Assembly: GCA_021815535.1 (NCBI GenBank)
Contig: JAKAGL010000034.1
Span: forward strand, 1 to 13,835
Direction: 5' to 3'
Source: a bacterium
GTDB taxonomy: Bacteria > Nitrospinota_A > UBA7883 > JACRGQ01
DNA length: 13,835 nt
Shown: in pieces, positions 6,097-13,509 of the stretch
Layout of the letters: every line of letters begins with the position of its first letter
How positions within the stretch are numbered: the first letter of the stretch is position 1
Translations under genes and position numbers: made by a program
The notes under the pieces: generated by a model
The model's database searches: none
What the model was told of the DNA's origin: nothing
The model's input: the letters and a program-made list of their open reading frames with translations, nothing else

Positions 6097-6140
6097 CTCC
6101 CCGTCGGCTGATTAACCGATGTTAATAGGCCGACGGGGAG
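6097..6140. terminator. Nested 44-nt stem-loop after the micro-ORF
   Basis: CTCCCCGTCGGC (6097-6108) pairs perfectly with GCCGACGGGGAG (6129-6140). Inside the loop, ATTAAC (6111-6116) pairs with GTTAAT (6121-6126) around CGAT, separated from the main stem by a two-base bulge on each side. The stem could end or protect the micro-ORF transcript, but there is no U-tract on either strand, so simple intrinsic termination is doubtful. Confidence 0.5.
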
Positions 6141-6245
6141 TCTCATGAGAATTCAGAAGGTTGAGGATAACGTCAGCCTGATCTTAGATAAATAAACAGA
6201 TCCACCCGCTCCCTCTCAAATCTCATTTGAACGTACCGCCCCCTC

Positions 6246-6266
6246 GGCTTCAAAAAAGCCTCTTTT
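6246..6266 (+). terminator. Weak terminator candidate on the plus strand
   Basis: GGCTT (6246-6250), loop CAAAA, AAGCC (6256-6260), then TCTTTT. The stem is only 5 bp. It could catch transcripts from the micro-ORF region before they enter the convergent diiron gene. Confidence 0.3.
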
Positions 6267-6291
6267 ACCCAGCGCAAAACCATCTCACGCC

Positions 6292-6311
6292 AAAAAAGGG
6301 CTAAATACCCT
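6292..6311 (-). terminator. Terminator candidate of the rubrerythrin-like gene
   Basis: On the minus strand AGGG, a 7-nt loop, CCCT and a run of six T, starting about 20 bases after the gene's stop. The 4-bp stem is short, so it is tentative. Confidence 0.4.
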
Positions 6312-6331
6312 ATCCAGCTTCTGGCGCCACT

Positions 6332-6868
6332 TCAGTGCATCGTACTCGGCATCACACGTAACGGTGTATTGCCAGCATCGCGCGTCGCCGCCTTACGGGC
6401 GATCTTGCGAATCGAGCGGCTATGCCTTCCTTCCTCATTGGCCAACGTCCTGAACAGCACTTTCATGTCCATCCGGTCTGTTTTATCCACTGCATCGCGG
6501 TAAAACTTCTCGGCGGCCCGTTCGACGTCTTCCATGTAGCGGATGGCATCCTCTTCCTGCATACCGGATTTGATATCCACCAGGCAGGCATTATCGCCGC
6601 TGTTGGGGGCACATACCGTACTGAAAGGAAGCGGTGTCGAATCGTTCACAACAATGCCGTACAACCGTTTGAGGGCCTTTTTAAGGCGAAGGAAATGTCC
6701 TTTTTCCACTTTCGCCGCTTCGAAAAATATCTGGGCGGTTGCAAAATTATAGGAGCTGAGCATTACCTCGCCGATGGCGTTGTACTTCTCGCTCGCTATT
6801 TTTTCGCTCTGCATGGCGCATTTCAAAACCTCGCGGGTTGAGAGCGGTTCAATATCATTCCTTGTCAT
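6332..6868 (-). CDS. Rubrerythrin-like diiron protein lacking the rubredoxin domain
   Basis: A four-helix ferritin-like protein, probably cytosolic and acting in peroxide removal or iron handling. The 178 residues carry a complete rubrerythrin-type ligand set: E22, E55-xx-H58, E113, E116 and E146-xx-H149. The spacings E22-E55 and E113-E146 are both 33, the same as E20-E53 and E94-E127 of classical rubrerythrin. Between E55 and E113 there are 58 residues instead of 41, an insertion of about 17 that includes C86 and C95. No CxxC rubredoxin module follows; the tail is short and basic (KIARKAATRD). The ATG at 6868 has GGAGG 7 bases upstream. A promoter just ahead suggests independent transcription from rtcB. 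An erythrin/sulerythrin-type peroxidase is the likely role; the electron donor would have to be a separate protein. Confidence 0.82.
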   Translation of the reverse strand: MTRNDIEPLSTREVLKCAMQSEKIASEKYNAIGEVMLSSYNFATAQIFFEAAKVEKGHFLRLKKALKRLYGIVVNDSTPLPFSTVCAPNSGDNACLVDIKSGMQEEDAIRYMEDVERAAEKFYRDAVDKTDRMDMKVLFRTLANEEGRHSRSIRKIARKAATRDAGNTPLRVMPSTMH

Positions 6869-6912
6869 AACATATCCTCCAGAACTAAAGAGACCTACAT
6901 AATCCCTAATTC

Positions 6913-6941
6913 ATCTTAAGGGGGAATTCCTTATTTTGCAA
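6913..6941 (-). promoter_or_regulatory. Sigma-70-type promoter of the rubrerythrin-like gene
   Basis: On the minus strand TTGCAA (6936-6941, 4 of 6), a 17-bp spacer, and TAAGAT (6913-6918, 4 of 6). It predicts a start near 6905 and a leader of about 38 nt holding GGAGG at 6876-6880. Confidence 0.45.
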
Positions 6942-6986
6942 GCCGGATACAAACCAACTATATATCAATGAGATGCCGTAGTGTTA

Positions 6987-8426
6987 TTAGCCTTTTATGA
7001 CAATTATCGGGCGCAGGCGGGCCACTGGAAGAGCCAAACCGGCGGCGGTCACCACATCCACCACCTGCGAAACGTCCTTGTAGGCTTCGGGCATCTCTTC
7101 AGCCAGCGTCCCCTTTTCCACCGATCTCACGGCAACCCCTTTTTCCGCCATCTCTTTGGGCAGATCCCTGCCCCGCCCCTTCTTTGAAGCTGCGTGACGG
7201 CTCAGCACGCGCCCCGCGCCGTGACAACTGCTACCAAAAGTCTGTTCCATCGCGGTCTGCGTACCGGCCAGCAAATAAGACATCCGCCCCATATCGCCGG
7301 GTATCAGTACCGGTTGGCCGGTAAGTTTGTATGCCTCGGGCAGCTCGGAGTGTCCGGGCCCCAGCGCGCGCGTGGCCCCTTTGCGATGCACCATCACCTT
7401 CCGCTTTTTCCCCTCCACCATGTGCTCTTCCAACTTAATGATGTTGTGCGCCACGTCGTAAAGCAACGGCATTGAATCGGGCGCCGCCCGCAGCGCCTCT
7501 GAAAGCGCTTTGCGCGCGAGGTGCATGATCACCTGCCGATTGCACCAGGCATAGTTGGCGGCGGCGCGCATCGCGCCAAGGTATTCGCGCCCCTCGCCGC
7601 TATCCACCGGCACGCACGCCAGCTCGCGGTCTGGCACGATAATGCCGTATTTCCGCATGGCGTGGCCCATTGACTTCAGATGATCGGTGGCTACCTGATG
7701 GCCGAACCCGCGCGATCCGGTGTGAATCATCAATGTAATTTGTCCTTCGTTCACCCCCCAGGAAGCGGCGATCGCAGAGTTGTAGACTTTATCTACGTAC
7801 TGCACCTCCACAAAATGGTTGCCGCCGCCGAGCGTTCCCATCTCATCGCGCCCCCGTTTTCTCGCGTGACCGCTCACCCCTTCAAGATCGCCCCCCTGCA
7901 TGGCGCCTTCCGATTCGGTGTGGACGATGTCATCCTTGAGGCCGAACCCACGCCGAACCGCCCACGCCGAGCCTTTTTCGGCAATGGCGCGATAGTCCGC
8001 ATCGGAGAGATCGATCGCCCCTCCACGCCCCACACCGCAGGGTATGCGGGCCGCCAGGAGGTCCGCCAGCATCTCGCGCAACGGCATGATCTGCTCCTTC
8101 ACGAACGGGGTTTTCATCAGCCGTACGCCGCAGTTGATGTCGTATCCCGCCGCGCCGGGGGAAACGACGCCGGATGCCGGATCGGTCGCCATCACGCCTC
8201 CTATCGGCAGACCGTAGCCGGAGTGGATATCCGGCATCGCCAGCGTATTGAGAACGACCCCGGGCAACATAGCCGCGTTGGACACCTGGTCCAACGCGGC
8301 CTCGTCGATGGACGCAAGCATCTCCGCCGAGGTGTAAATGCGCGCCGGGACGTTCATTCCTTTTTTAGCGCTGGCAGGGATCTCCCAGAGATTTTTGCCG
8401 ATGCGGTTGATCGCAAGCTTGGGCAT
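6987..8426 (-). CDS. rtcB: tRNA-splicing/RNA-repair ligase RtcB
   Basis: GTP- and manganese-dependent RNA ligase that joins a 2',3'-cyclic phosphate or 3'-phosphate end to a 5'-OH end; in bacteria it acts in RNA repair. The 479 residues include all family marks: D96 and C99 in GYDINCGVRL, GTLGGGNHFVEVQ with H204, HTGSRGFGHQ with H235, H327 in DVAHN, HRKGATRA, and the guanylylated histidine H402 in GSSCHGAGR. These align within one or two positions of the archaeal enzyme's metal and catalytic residues. The ATG at 8426 has GAGGAG 8 bases upstream. The gene ends in an in-frame double stop TAATAA. There is no archease, rtcA or rtcR in the window, so it appears to stand alone or to be only loosely linked to the diiron gene 118 bp downstream. 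Confidence 0.97.
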   Translation of the reverse strand: MPKLAINRIGKNLWEIPASAKKGMNVPARIYTSAEMLASIDEAALDQVSNAAMLPGVVLNTLAMPDIHSGYGLPIGGVMATDPASGVVSPGAAGYDINCGVRLMKTPFVKEQIMPLREMLADLLAARIPCGVGRGGAIDLSDADYRAIAEKGSAWAVRRGFGLKDDIVHTESEGAMQGGDLEGVSGHARKRGRDEMGTLGGGNHFVEVQYVDKVYNSAIAASWGVNEGQITLMIHTGSRGFGHQVATDHLKSMGHAMRKYGIIVPDRELACVPVDSGEGREYLGAMRAAANYAWCNRQVIMHLARKALSEALRAAPDSMPLLYDVAHNIIKLEEHMVEGKKRKVMVHRKGATRALGPGHSELPEAYKLTGQPVLIPGDMGRMSYLLAGTQTAMEQTFGSSCHGAGRVLSRHAASKKGRGRDLPKEMAEKGVAVRSVEKGTLAEEMPEAYKDVSQVVDVVTAAGLALPVARLRPIIVIKG

Positions 8427-8446
8427 GACAATGTCTCCTCGGTTTT

Positions 8447-8452
8447 ATTCTA
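8447..8452 (-). promoter_or_regulatory. Possible -10 element of rtcB
   Basis: TAGAAT on the minus strand (5 of 6), about 20 bases ahead of the start codon. No -35 match is visible, and no sigma-54 -24/-12 pair was found, unlike the RtcR-controlled E. coli gene. Confidence 0.25.
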
Positions 8453-8557
8453 ATCCCGCATTGAGCAGGGCGCGCATTCTTTTGGGATGTGATAGACTTT
8501 ATGGGGAAATCACACAGACTGGCGCGCCATCGGGGCGCTTAACGTTATTGAAATTAT

Positions 8558-8563
8558 GAGGGG
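8558..8563 (+). promoter_or_regulatory. Ribosome binding site fixing the yebC start at GTG 8571
   Basis: GAGGGG with 7 bases to GTG. The site begins on the last base of an in-frame ATG at 8556, so that ATG cannot be the start it serves. Confidence 0.75.
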
Positions 8564-8570
8564 GTTTACC

Positions 8571-9323
8571 GTGTCCGGTCATTCTAAATGGGCGACAATT
8601 AAACACAAAAAAGGGGCGGCTGACGCAAAACGCGGCAAACTCTGGGGCAAGATCATCAAGGAAATTACCGTTGCGGCCCGGTTGGGCGGCGGCGACCTCA
8701 ATGCGAACCCGCGCATGCGGACGGCGGTGGACAAAGCCAAAGGCGCCAATATGCCGAACGATACCATCGACCGCGCCATCAAAAAGGGGACGGGCGAGTT
8801 GGAAGGGTCGACATACGACGAAATCAACTATGAAGGATACGGTCCCGGTGGAGTCGCCCTGCTGATAAGCGCCATGACCGATAACAAAAACCGCACGGTC
8901 GGCGAGATCCGCTCGCTTCTTACCAAATATGGCGGCAGTATGGGTGAAGTTGGATGCGTGAACTGGATGTTTCACAAAAAGGGGATGATCGTCGTGCCGA
9001 AGGACCAGATCAAAGAAGACGATCTGATGGAACTGGTGATAAACGCCGGCGCGGAAGACATGCATACCCTGGAAGATAACTACGAAGTTGTCACCGCACC
9101 TGAGGATTTCGATGCGGTGAAAGCGGCGGTTGAAAAGAAAAACCTGAAGACGACCTTGGCGGAAATCATGATGGTGCCGCAAAGCACGGTGGCGCTCGCC
9201 GAGGACAAGGCCCGCTCGATGCTCAAGCTGATGGAAGTGCTGGACGACCATGATGACGTACAGAAGGTATACGCCAACTTCGACATCGCCGACGACATTA
9301 TGGAGGCGCTTGCCAACGAGTGA
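8571..9323 (+). CDS. yebC: YebC/TACO1 family protein
   Basis: Members of this family are described both as DNA-binding regulators and, more recently, as ribosome-associated factors that help translation through difficult proline-rich stretches. From the GTG at 8571 the product is 250 residues, close to the 246 of E. coli YebC. Family marks are GHSKWATIKHKKGAADAKRGK (3-23), LGGGDLNANPRMRTAVDKAK, the EGYGPGGVALLI core (88-99), the DNKNRTV segment (104-110) and MFHKKG. It heads a plus-strand operon with ruvC (10-bp gap) and ruvA, an arrangement common in bacteria. The frame opens 5 codons earlier with an ATG, but the conserved N-terminus (M, small residue, GHSKW) and the Shine-Dalgarno both favour the GTG. 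Confidence 0.96.
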   Translation: MSGHSKWATIKHKKGAADAKRGKLWGKIIKEITVAARLGGGDLNANPRMRTAVDKAKGANMPNDTIDRAIKKGTGELEGSTYDEINYEGYGPGGVALLISAMTDNKNRTVGEIRSLLTKYGGSMGEVGCVNWMFHKKGMIVVPKDQIKEDDLMELVINAGAEDMHTLEDNYEVVTAPEDFDAVKAAVEKKNLKTTLAEIMMVPQSTVALAEDKARSMLKLMEVLDDHDDVQKVYANFDIADDIMEALANE

Positions 9324-9333
9324 GCCCCGTCCA

Positions 9334-9876
9334 ATGAGGGTGCTCGGCATCGACCCCGGCAGCCGGGTGGCCGGTTACGGCATCGTGGAAGAGCGTGGGG
9401 GCATCCTTGTGCCGGTCGCCTGGGGGGTGGTCAAACCGCCGCCCGCAAAGGAGCTGCACCCCCGGCTGAAATATCTTTTCGAAGCGTACGCAGAGATCAT
9501 GATTGAATACCTGCCCGATGAAGTGGCGGTGGAAAACGTCTTTTTCGCCGAAAATGCGCGTAGCGCGCTCATGCTAGGGCACGCCCGTGCGGCGGCGTTT
9601 ATGCCCGCGCTTCTTCAAAACATTCCGTTCAACGAGTACACCGCCCTGCAGGTGAAAAAAGCGCTGGTGGGGGCGGGGCACGCGGGGAAGGGGCAGGTGG
9701 CGGCGATGGTCTGCCGCCTGCTGAACATGAAGGAGATACCAAAACCGGAAGACGTAACCGATGCGCTCGCCGTGGCTGTGACCCACCTGCACAACGCGCC
9801 GATGCGCCGCAAATTGGCGTTGGTGAAGGAAGCCGCGCCGTCCGCACGCCACATTAGACGGGGAGTCCGGGGATGA
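9334..9876 (+). CDS. ruvC: Holliday junction resolvase RuvC
   Basis: Dimeric RNase H-fold endonuclease that cuts Holliday junctions symmetrically, working with RuvAB. The 180 residues show the four catalytic acids: D7 in GIDPGS, E67 in VAVENVFF, and D140 and D143 in PEDVTDALAVAVTH. The conserved loop FFAENARSALMLGHARAAA (70-88) and the EYTALQVKKALVGAGHAGKGQV region are typical. The C-terminus is about ten residues longer than E. coli RuvC and basic. The ATG at 9334 is chosen because the family begins directly at the first strand (RVLGIDPG); the open frame extends back into yebC. The stop overlaps the ruvA start as ATGA, indicating coupled translation. Confidence 0.97.
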   Translation: MRVLGIDPGSRVAGYGIVEERGGILVPVAWGVVKPPPAKELHPRLKYLFEAYAEIMIEYLPDEVAVENVFFAENARSALMLGHARAAAFMPALLQNIPFNEYTALQVKKALVGAGHAGKGQVAAMVCRLLNMKEIPKPEDVTDALAVAVTHLHNAPMRRKLALVKEAAPSARHIRRGVRG

Positions 9877-10460
9877 TCGCCCATCTGCGCGGCACGCTGC
9901 TGGAAAAAATGCCGCAGTATGCCGTCATCGAGGCCGGGGGCGTTGGCTACCGCCTTTTTATCACGTTAGCGGGGTACGAATCACTGCCGCGCGAAGGGGA
10001 ACCGGCCCAGATGCCCACCGTTACAATAGCCCGCGAGGATGCACTGCACCTGTATGGCTTTGCCAACCGCGAAGAAAAAGAGATGTTCGTGAAACTTATC
10101 AGCGTCACCCGCATCGGGCCGCGCCTTGCCTGCGCCATCCTCTCGGGGGTGAGGCCGGACGCGTTGGAGAACACCATCGTTACCGGCGACAAAACAAAAC
10201 TCTCAAAGATCCCCGGCGTTGGCGCAAAAACCGCCGAGCGGATCATCCTTGAGTTGAAAGATAAATTCGGCCCCTCGCTGGCGAGCACCGCTCCCGAGAA
10301 CGAGGCGCAACGCAACATGGCCGACGCGCTGGCCGCGTTGCTGAACCTGGGGTATCAGAAGAAGGATGTTGAAAAAACGCTGCTGAAAATCACCGCCGAA
10401 TCGCCGGATGCAACTCTGGCCGATCTACTCAAAAAATCCCTCAAGCACCTTTCGCTATAA
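9873..10460 (+). CDS. ruvA: Holliday junction branch migration protein RuvA
   Basis: Tetrameric junction-binding subunit that recruits the RuvB motor. The 195 residues show the OB-fold domain I (MIAHLRGTL...GVGYRLFI), the LYGFANREEKEMF linker, two helix-hairpin-helix motifs (about 74-91 and 109-126) and a C-terminal RuvB-binding domain (about 147-195). The second HhH is canonical (IPGVGAKTAERIILELKDK). In the first, VTRIGPRLACAILS, the usual first hairpin glycine is Arg80 (codon CGC), which is unusual. GGGAG lies 7 bases ahead of the ATG. The partner gene ruvB, which usually follows, is absent; the operon ends here in a shared terminator facing nuoN. Confidence 0.96.
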   Translation: MIAHLRGTLLEKMPQYAVIEAGGVGYRLFITLAGYESLPREGEPAQMPTVTIAREDALHLYGFANREEKEMFVKLISVTRIGPRLACAILSGVRPDALENTIVTGDKTKLSKIPGVGAKTAERIILELKDKFGPSLASTAPENEAQRNMADALAALLNLGYQKKDVEKTLLKITAESPDATLADLLKKSLKHLSL

Positions 10461-10488
10461 AAAAAGGCCGGGGTTTTAGCCCGGCCTT
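10459..10488. terminator. Terminator between ruvA and nuoN, strong for the nuo operon
   Basis: AAGGCCGGG (10464-10472) pairs with CCCGGCCTT (10480-10488), 9 bp with a 7-nt loop. Read on the minus strand the hairpin runs into seven T (complement of 10459-10465), ideal for ending the nuo transcript. Read on the plus strand it follows the ruvA stop at once but has only TT before CGG, so it is weaker there. Confidence 0.85.
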
Positions 10489-10505
10489 CGGATCGGCGAT
10501 AATTA

Positions 10506-11957
10506 TCAGAACGTAAGGAACGCTTTGCCCGCGAAGTCGAGGTATTCGGCTGGGAGCACACCGAGGCGGATGACGCCGTAAAGCGCTATCACCAGCGCCA
10601 GGATAAGCCCCAGCGATGCGCGCAACGGCGGCAAGGTGCTCGGCGCCTCTTCCTCTTTCATGTACATGTAGATGGCGAAGCGGAGGTAATAGTAGATGCC
10701 GATGGCGGAATTCACCACCGCCGCAAGCACCAGGAAATTCTGCCCGGCCTTGATGGCGGACATGAAGACATAGAACTTCGCCGTGAACCCCGCCATCGGC
10801 GGGATGCCGGCCAGCGAGAAGACGAGAATGGTCATGATAAGCGCAAGGCCGGGATTCTTGTAGGCAAGCCCCGTGAAATCGCGCATGGCGGTCCGGTGTT
10901 CGTTTTGCCGCGCCACAAGCGCCAGAATGCCGAACGCGCCGATGTTCATAAAGGTGTACACCAGCATGTAATAAAGCACCGCGCTCGACCCTTCGCGGGA
11001 AGCGGCGGCCATGCCGACCATAGCGTATCCGGCGTGGGATATCGATGAAAAGGCCAGCATCCGCTTGGCATCGGCCTGCACCAATGCCGCAATGTTACCG
11101 ACAGTCATGGTGAAGATCGCCAGAATGGTAATCCAGATGGTCCAATCGATATTCATAAAAACGATCGATTGTTCAAAAACGCGGATCATCACCGCCAACA
11201 CCGCCGCCTTCGGCCCGGCCGACATGAAGGCCGTTACCGGGATGGGCGCCCCCTGATACACGTCCGGCGTCCACTGGTGGAACGGCACCGCCGCCACCTT
11301 GAAGCCCAGCCCCACCAGCAACATCAGCGCGCCCATGGTAAGCAGGCCGGTGTTCGGATTGCCGTGGGTAACGGCGTACGCAATCTTGGCAAGGTTGGTT
11401 TGACCGGTGCTGCCATAAATCAGCGCTATGCCATACAGCAGAAAGCCGGTGGCGAAGCCGCCCAGCAGGAAGTATTTCAAAGACGCCTCGTTCGATACAA
11501 GCCGTGTGCGGGTGTACCCGGCAAGCACATACAGTGAAAGGGAAAGCGTTTCGATGCCGAGGAATACCGTGACCATATCCGACGCGGCCGCCATCAGCAT
11601 CATACCGACGGTGGCGAACATGAGCAGCGCGTAGTATTCCGCGTGCTCGATACGTTCATCGGCAGTGTATTTAATGGAAATAAGGATGGTCATGCCGGTG
11701 CCAAGCAGGAACACCAGCTTGAAGAACCGGGTGAACAGGTCGGCCGCGTACATCCCCTGAAAGGTGGTGTGCGGGAACAACTCGTACGAGGCGCAGCCGG
11801 AAGCCAGGATCACCCCCAGAAGGGCTATCCACGGATTCAGGAAGCGGCTCTGCTCTTTGAAAAATACGCCGACAAGCAGCAACAGCGAAGCCACGCCGGT
11901 CAAAATCAGTTCGGGCCCTACAGCGGCCAGGTCAATGGAAGGCGGCACAATAACCAT
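10506..11957 (-). CDS. nuoN: NADH-quinone oxidoreductase subunit N
   Basis: Antiporter-like proton-pumping membrane subunit of complex I. The 483 residues consist of about 14 hydrophobic helices. The conserved charges are E136 in LGIETLSLSLYVLAG, K220 in GFKVAAVPFHQWTPDVYQGAP, and K250 in SAGPKAAVLAVMIR, matching the proton-path residues of E. coli NuoN. MAGFTAKFYVF near the end is typical of the subunit. Its ATG shares one base with the nuoM stop (TGATG), and GAGGG lies a few bases upstream inside nuoM. It is the last gene of the operon, in the usual order L-M-N. Confidence 0.97.
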   Translation of the reverse strand: MVIVPPSIDLAAVGPELILTGVASLLLLVGVFFKEQSRFLNPWIALLGVILASGCASYELFPHTTFQGMYAADLFTRFFKLVFLLGTGMTILISIKYTADERIEHAEYYALLMFATVGMMLMAAASDMVTVFLGIETLSLSLYVLAGYTRTRLVSNEASLKYFLLGGFATGFLLYGIALIYGSTGQTNLAKIAYAVTHGNPNTGLLTMGALMLLVGLGFKVAAVPFHQWTPDVYQGAPIPVTAFMSAGPKAAVLAVMIRVFEQSIVFMNIDWTIWITILAIFTMTVGNIAALVQADAKRMLAFSSISHAGYAMVGMAAASREGSSAVLYYMLVYTFMNIGAFGILALVARQNEHRTAMRDFTGLAYKNPGLALIMTILVFSLAGIPPMAGFTAKFYVFMSAIKAGQNFLVLAAVVNSAIGIYYYLRFAIYMYMKEEEAPSTLPPLRASLGLILALVIALYGVIRLGVLPAEYLDFAGKAFLTF

Positions 11958-13507
11958 CAGTCCCTCTTCTTATCCACATCAAGGTTGGCGGCGAGGGCGG
12001 CGGCGGGGTGCCCCAGCCGAGCCTCTTTTGCTTTATCCATGGTGACAAGCAGGTTTTTAACGCTGGCATCCATTTTACGGACCACCGGATTGGGGTATAT
12101 CCCCAGCAGGAAGATCATGACGACCAACGGAGCCATGTAGATCATTTCGCGCGCGTTCAAATCGGGCAGCGTCTTGTTCTTCTCATTGGTCACCTTGCCA
12201 AATACCACGCGCCGGTACGTCCAGAGCATGTATGCCGTTCCCAGCAGAACGCCGACCACGGCCAGCGACGCGTATACCGCGTTGGCTTCGTAAACGCCGA
12301 TCAGGATCATCACCTCGCCGATGAACCCGTTGGTGAGCGGAAGACCTATGGAAGAGAGCGCGACGATCATAAACACGAACGCGAATTTCGGCATCACCTT
12401 ATGCAAGCCGCCATACTCGGCGATCATGCGCGTGTGCCGCCTTTCGTACAATATGCCGACCAAAAGGAACAAAGCGCCGGTGGATATGCCGTGGTTGATC
12501 ATCTGCATGATCCCGCCCGAGATGCCGCGCAGGGTGAAGGCGAAGGTGCCCAGCACCACAAACCCCAAGTGGCTTACGGATGAATACGCCACCAGCTTCT
12601 TCACGTCGGTCTGGGCCAACGCCATGAGTGCGCCGGCGATGATGCCGATGATGGCCAGCCAGCTGATCCACCATGCGGCGGAAACAGACGCATCGGGGAA
12701 TATCGGCAACGAGAACCGGAGGAATCCGTAGGTTCCCATCTTCAGCAGAATGCCGGCAAGTATCACCGAACCGGCCGTGGGCGCCTCAACGTGTGCGTCC
12801 GGCAACCAGGTATGGAACGGCCAGACCGGCACCTTTATCGCAAACGCTATGAAGAAGCAGAGGAACAGCCAAAACTGGAGCGTCTTGCTCATTCCGAATG
12901 AGTGATATCTGAGAATGTCGAACGTGTAAACTCCGGTCTGAGCGTGGTATTCGAAGTAGAGAACCAGGATCGCGAACAGCATCAGCACCGAACCGCCCAT
13001 CGTATAAATGAAAAACTTGACGGTGGCGTAGAGCCTGTTCTTCCCGCCCCAGATGCCGATGAGCAGATACATCGGGATCAGCATCAGCTCCCAAAAAACG
13101 TAGAAAAGCACAAAGTCGAGCGAGCAGAAAACGCCCACCATGCCGGTCTGGAGCACCAGAAGGGCGATATTGAATTCTTTGACGTGCTTGTCGACCGCCG
13201 TCCACGTCGCCAGATAGACGATGACGCAGGTAAAGGTCGTCAGCAGCACCATGAACAGCGAGATGCCATCCAACCCCAGCGAATATTCGGCCCCCCATGA
13301 AGGAATCCACGTAAGCCGCTCAACGAACTGCATGGCGGCGGTATCTTCCCTGAAATCAAAAAAGAGGGGCAACGATACGATGAAATCAAGGATCGCTGTC
13401 ATAAGGGTGATGCCACGGATGATATTTTCGCTTTTCTTCGGCACGAAAAGCAGGGTGGCCGCGCCGAACAGCGGTATCAGGATTATAACGGTAAGTATGG
13501 GGAACAT
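11957..13507 (-). CDS. nuoM: NADH-quinone oxidoreductase subunit M
   Basis: Second antiporter-like pump subunit of complex I in the inner membrane. The 516 residues include SLGLDGISLFMVLLT (76-90), the key glutamate E140 in FYVFWELMLIPMYLLIGIWGG, K225 in IKVPVWPFHTWLPDAHVEAPTAGSV, K256 in LAGILLKMGTYG, and LVAYSSVSHLGFV in the second half-repeat. The C-terminus beyond the last helix is a short charged tail ending DVDKKRD. The start at 13507 is 2 bp after the nuoL stop, with a G-rich ribosome site (GGGGGG) inside the end of nuoL. One base overlaps nuoN. Confidence 0.97.
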   Translation of the reverse strand: MFPILTVIILIPLFGAATLLFVPKKSENIIRGITLMTAILDFIVSLPLFFDFREDTAAMQFVERLTWIPSWGAEYSLGLDGISLFMVLLTTFTCVIVYLATWTAVDKHVKEFNIALLVLQTGMVGVFCSLDFVLFYVFWELMLIPMYLLIGIWGGKNRLYATVKFFIYTMGGSVLMLFAILVLYFEYHAQTGVYTFDILRYHSFGMSKTLQFWLFLCFFIAFAIKVPVWPFHTWLPDAHVEAPTAGSVILAGILLKMGTYGFLRFSLPIFPDASVSAAWWISWLAIIGIIAGALMALAQTDVKKLVAYSSVSHLGFVVLGTFAFTLRGISGGIMQMINHGISTGALFLLVGILYERRHTRMIAEYGGLHKVMPKFAFVFMIVALSSIGLPLTNGFIGEVMILIGVYEANAVYASLAVVGVLLGTAYMLWTYRRVVFGKVTNEKNKTLPDLNAREMIYMAPLVVMIFLLGIYPNPVVRKMDASVKNLLVTMDKAKEARLGHPAAALAANLDVDKKRD

Positions 13508-13509
13508 GC

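Larger units (their letters stand above)
5888..6331. other. Repeat-rich intergenic region with a micro-ORF
   Basis: This 444-base gap between convergent genes contains a 15-bp palindrome (5986-6000), a 21-codon ORF (6023-6088), a nested 44-nt hairpin (6097-6140), a 10-bp palindrome TCTCATGAGA (6141-6150), an inverted repeat TCAAAT/ATTTGA (6216-6230) and two candidate terminators (6246-6266, 6292-6311). A TTTACA at 5936-5941 could be a -35 hexamer, but no matching -10 follows at the right distance. No terminator hairpin was found directly after the stop at 5887. Confidence 0.6.

Noticed and set aside
8521..8528. GGCGCGCC palindrome upstream of yebC
   Set aside because: An 8-bp GC palindrome is easily expected in this composition, and nothing around it suggests a site.
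8499..9350. 283-codon antisense frame opposite yebC
   Set aside because: It mirrors yebC codon structure, has no family features of its own, and yebC is unambiguous.
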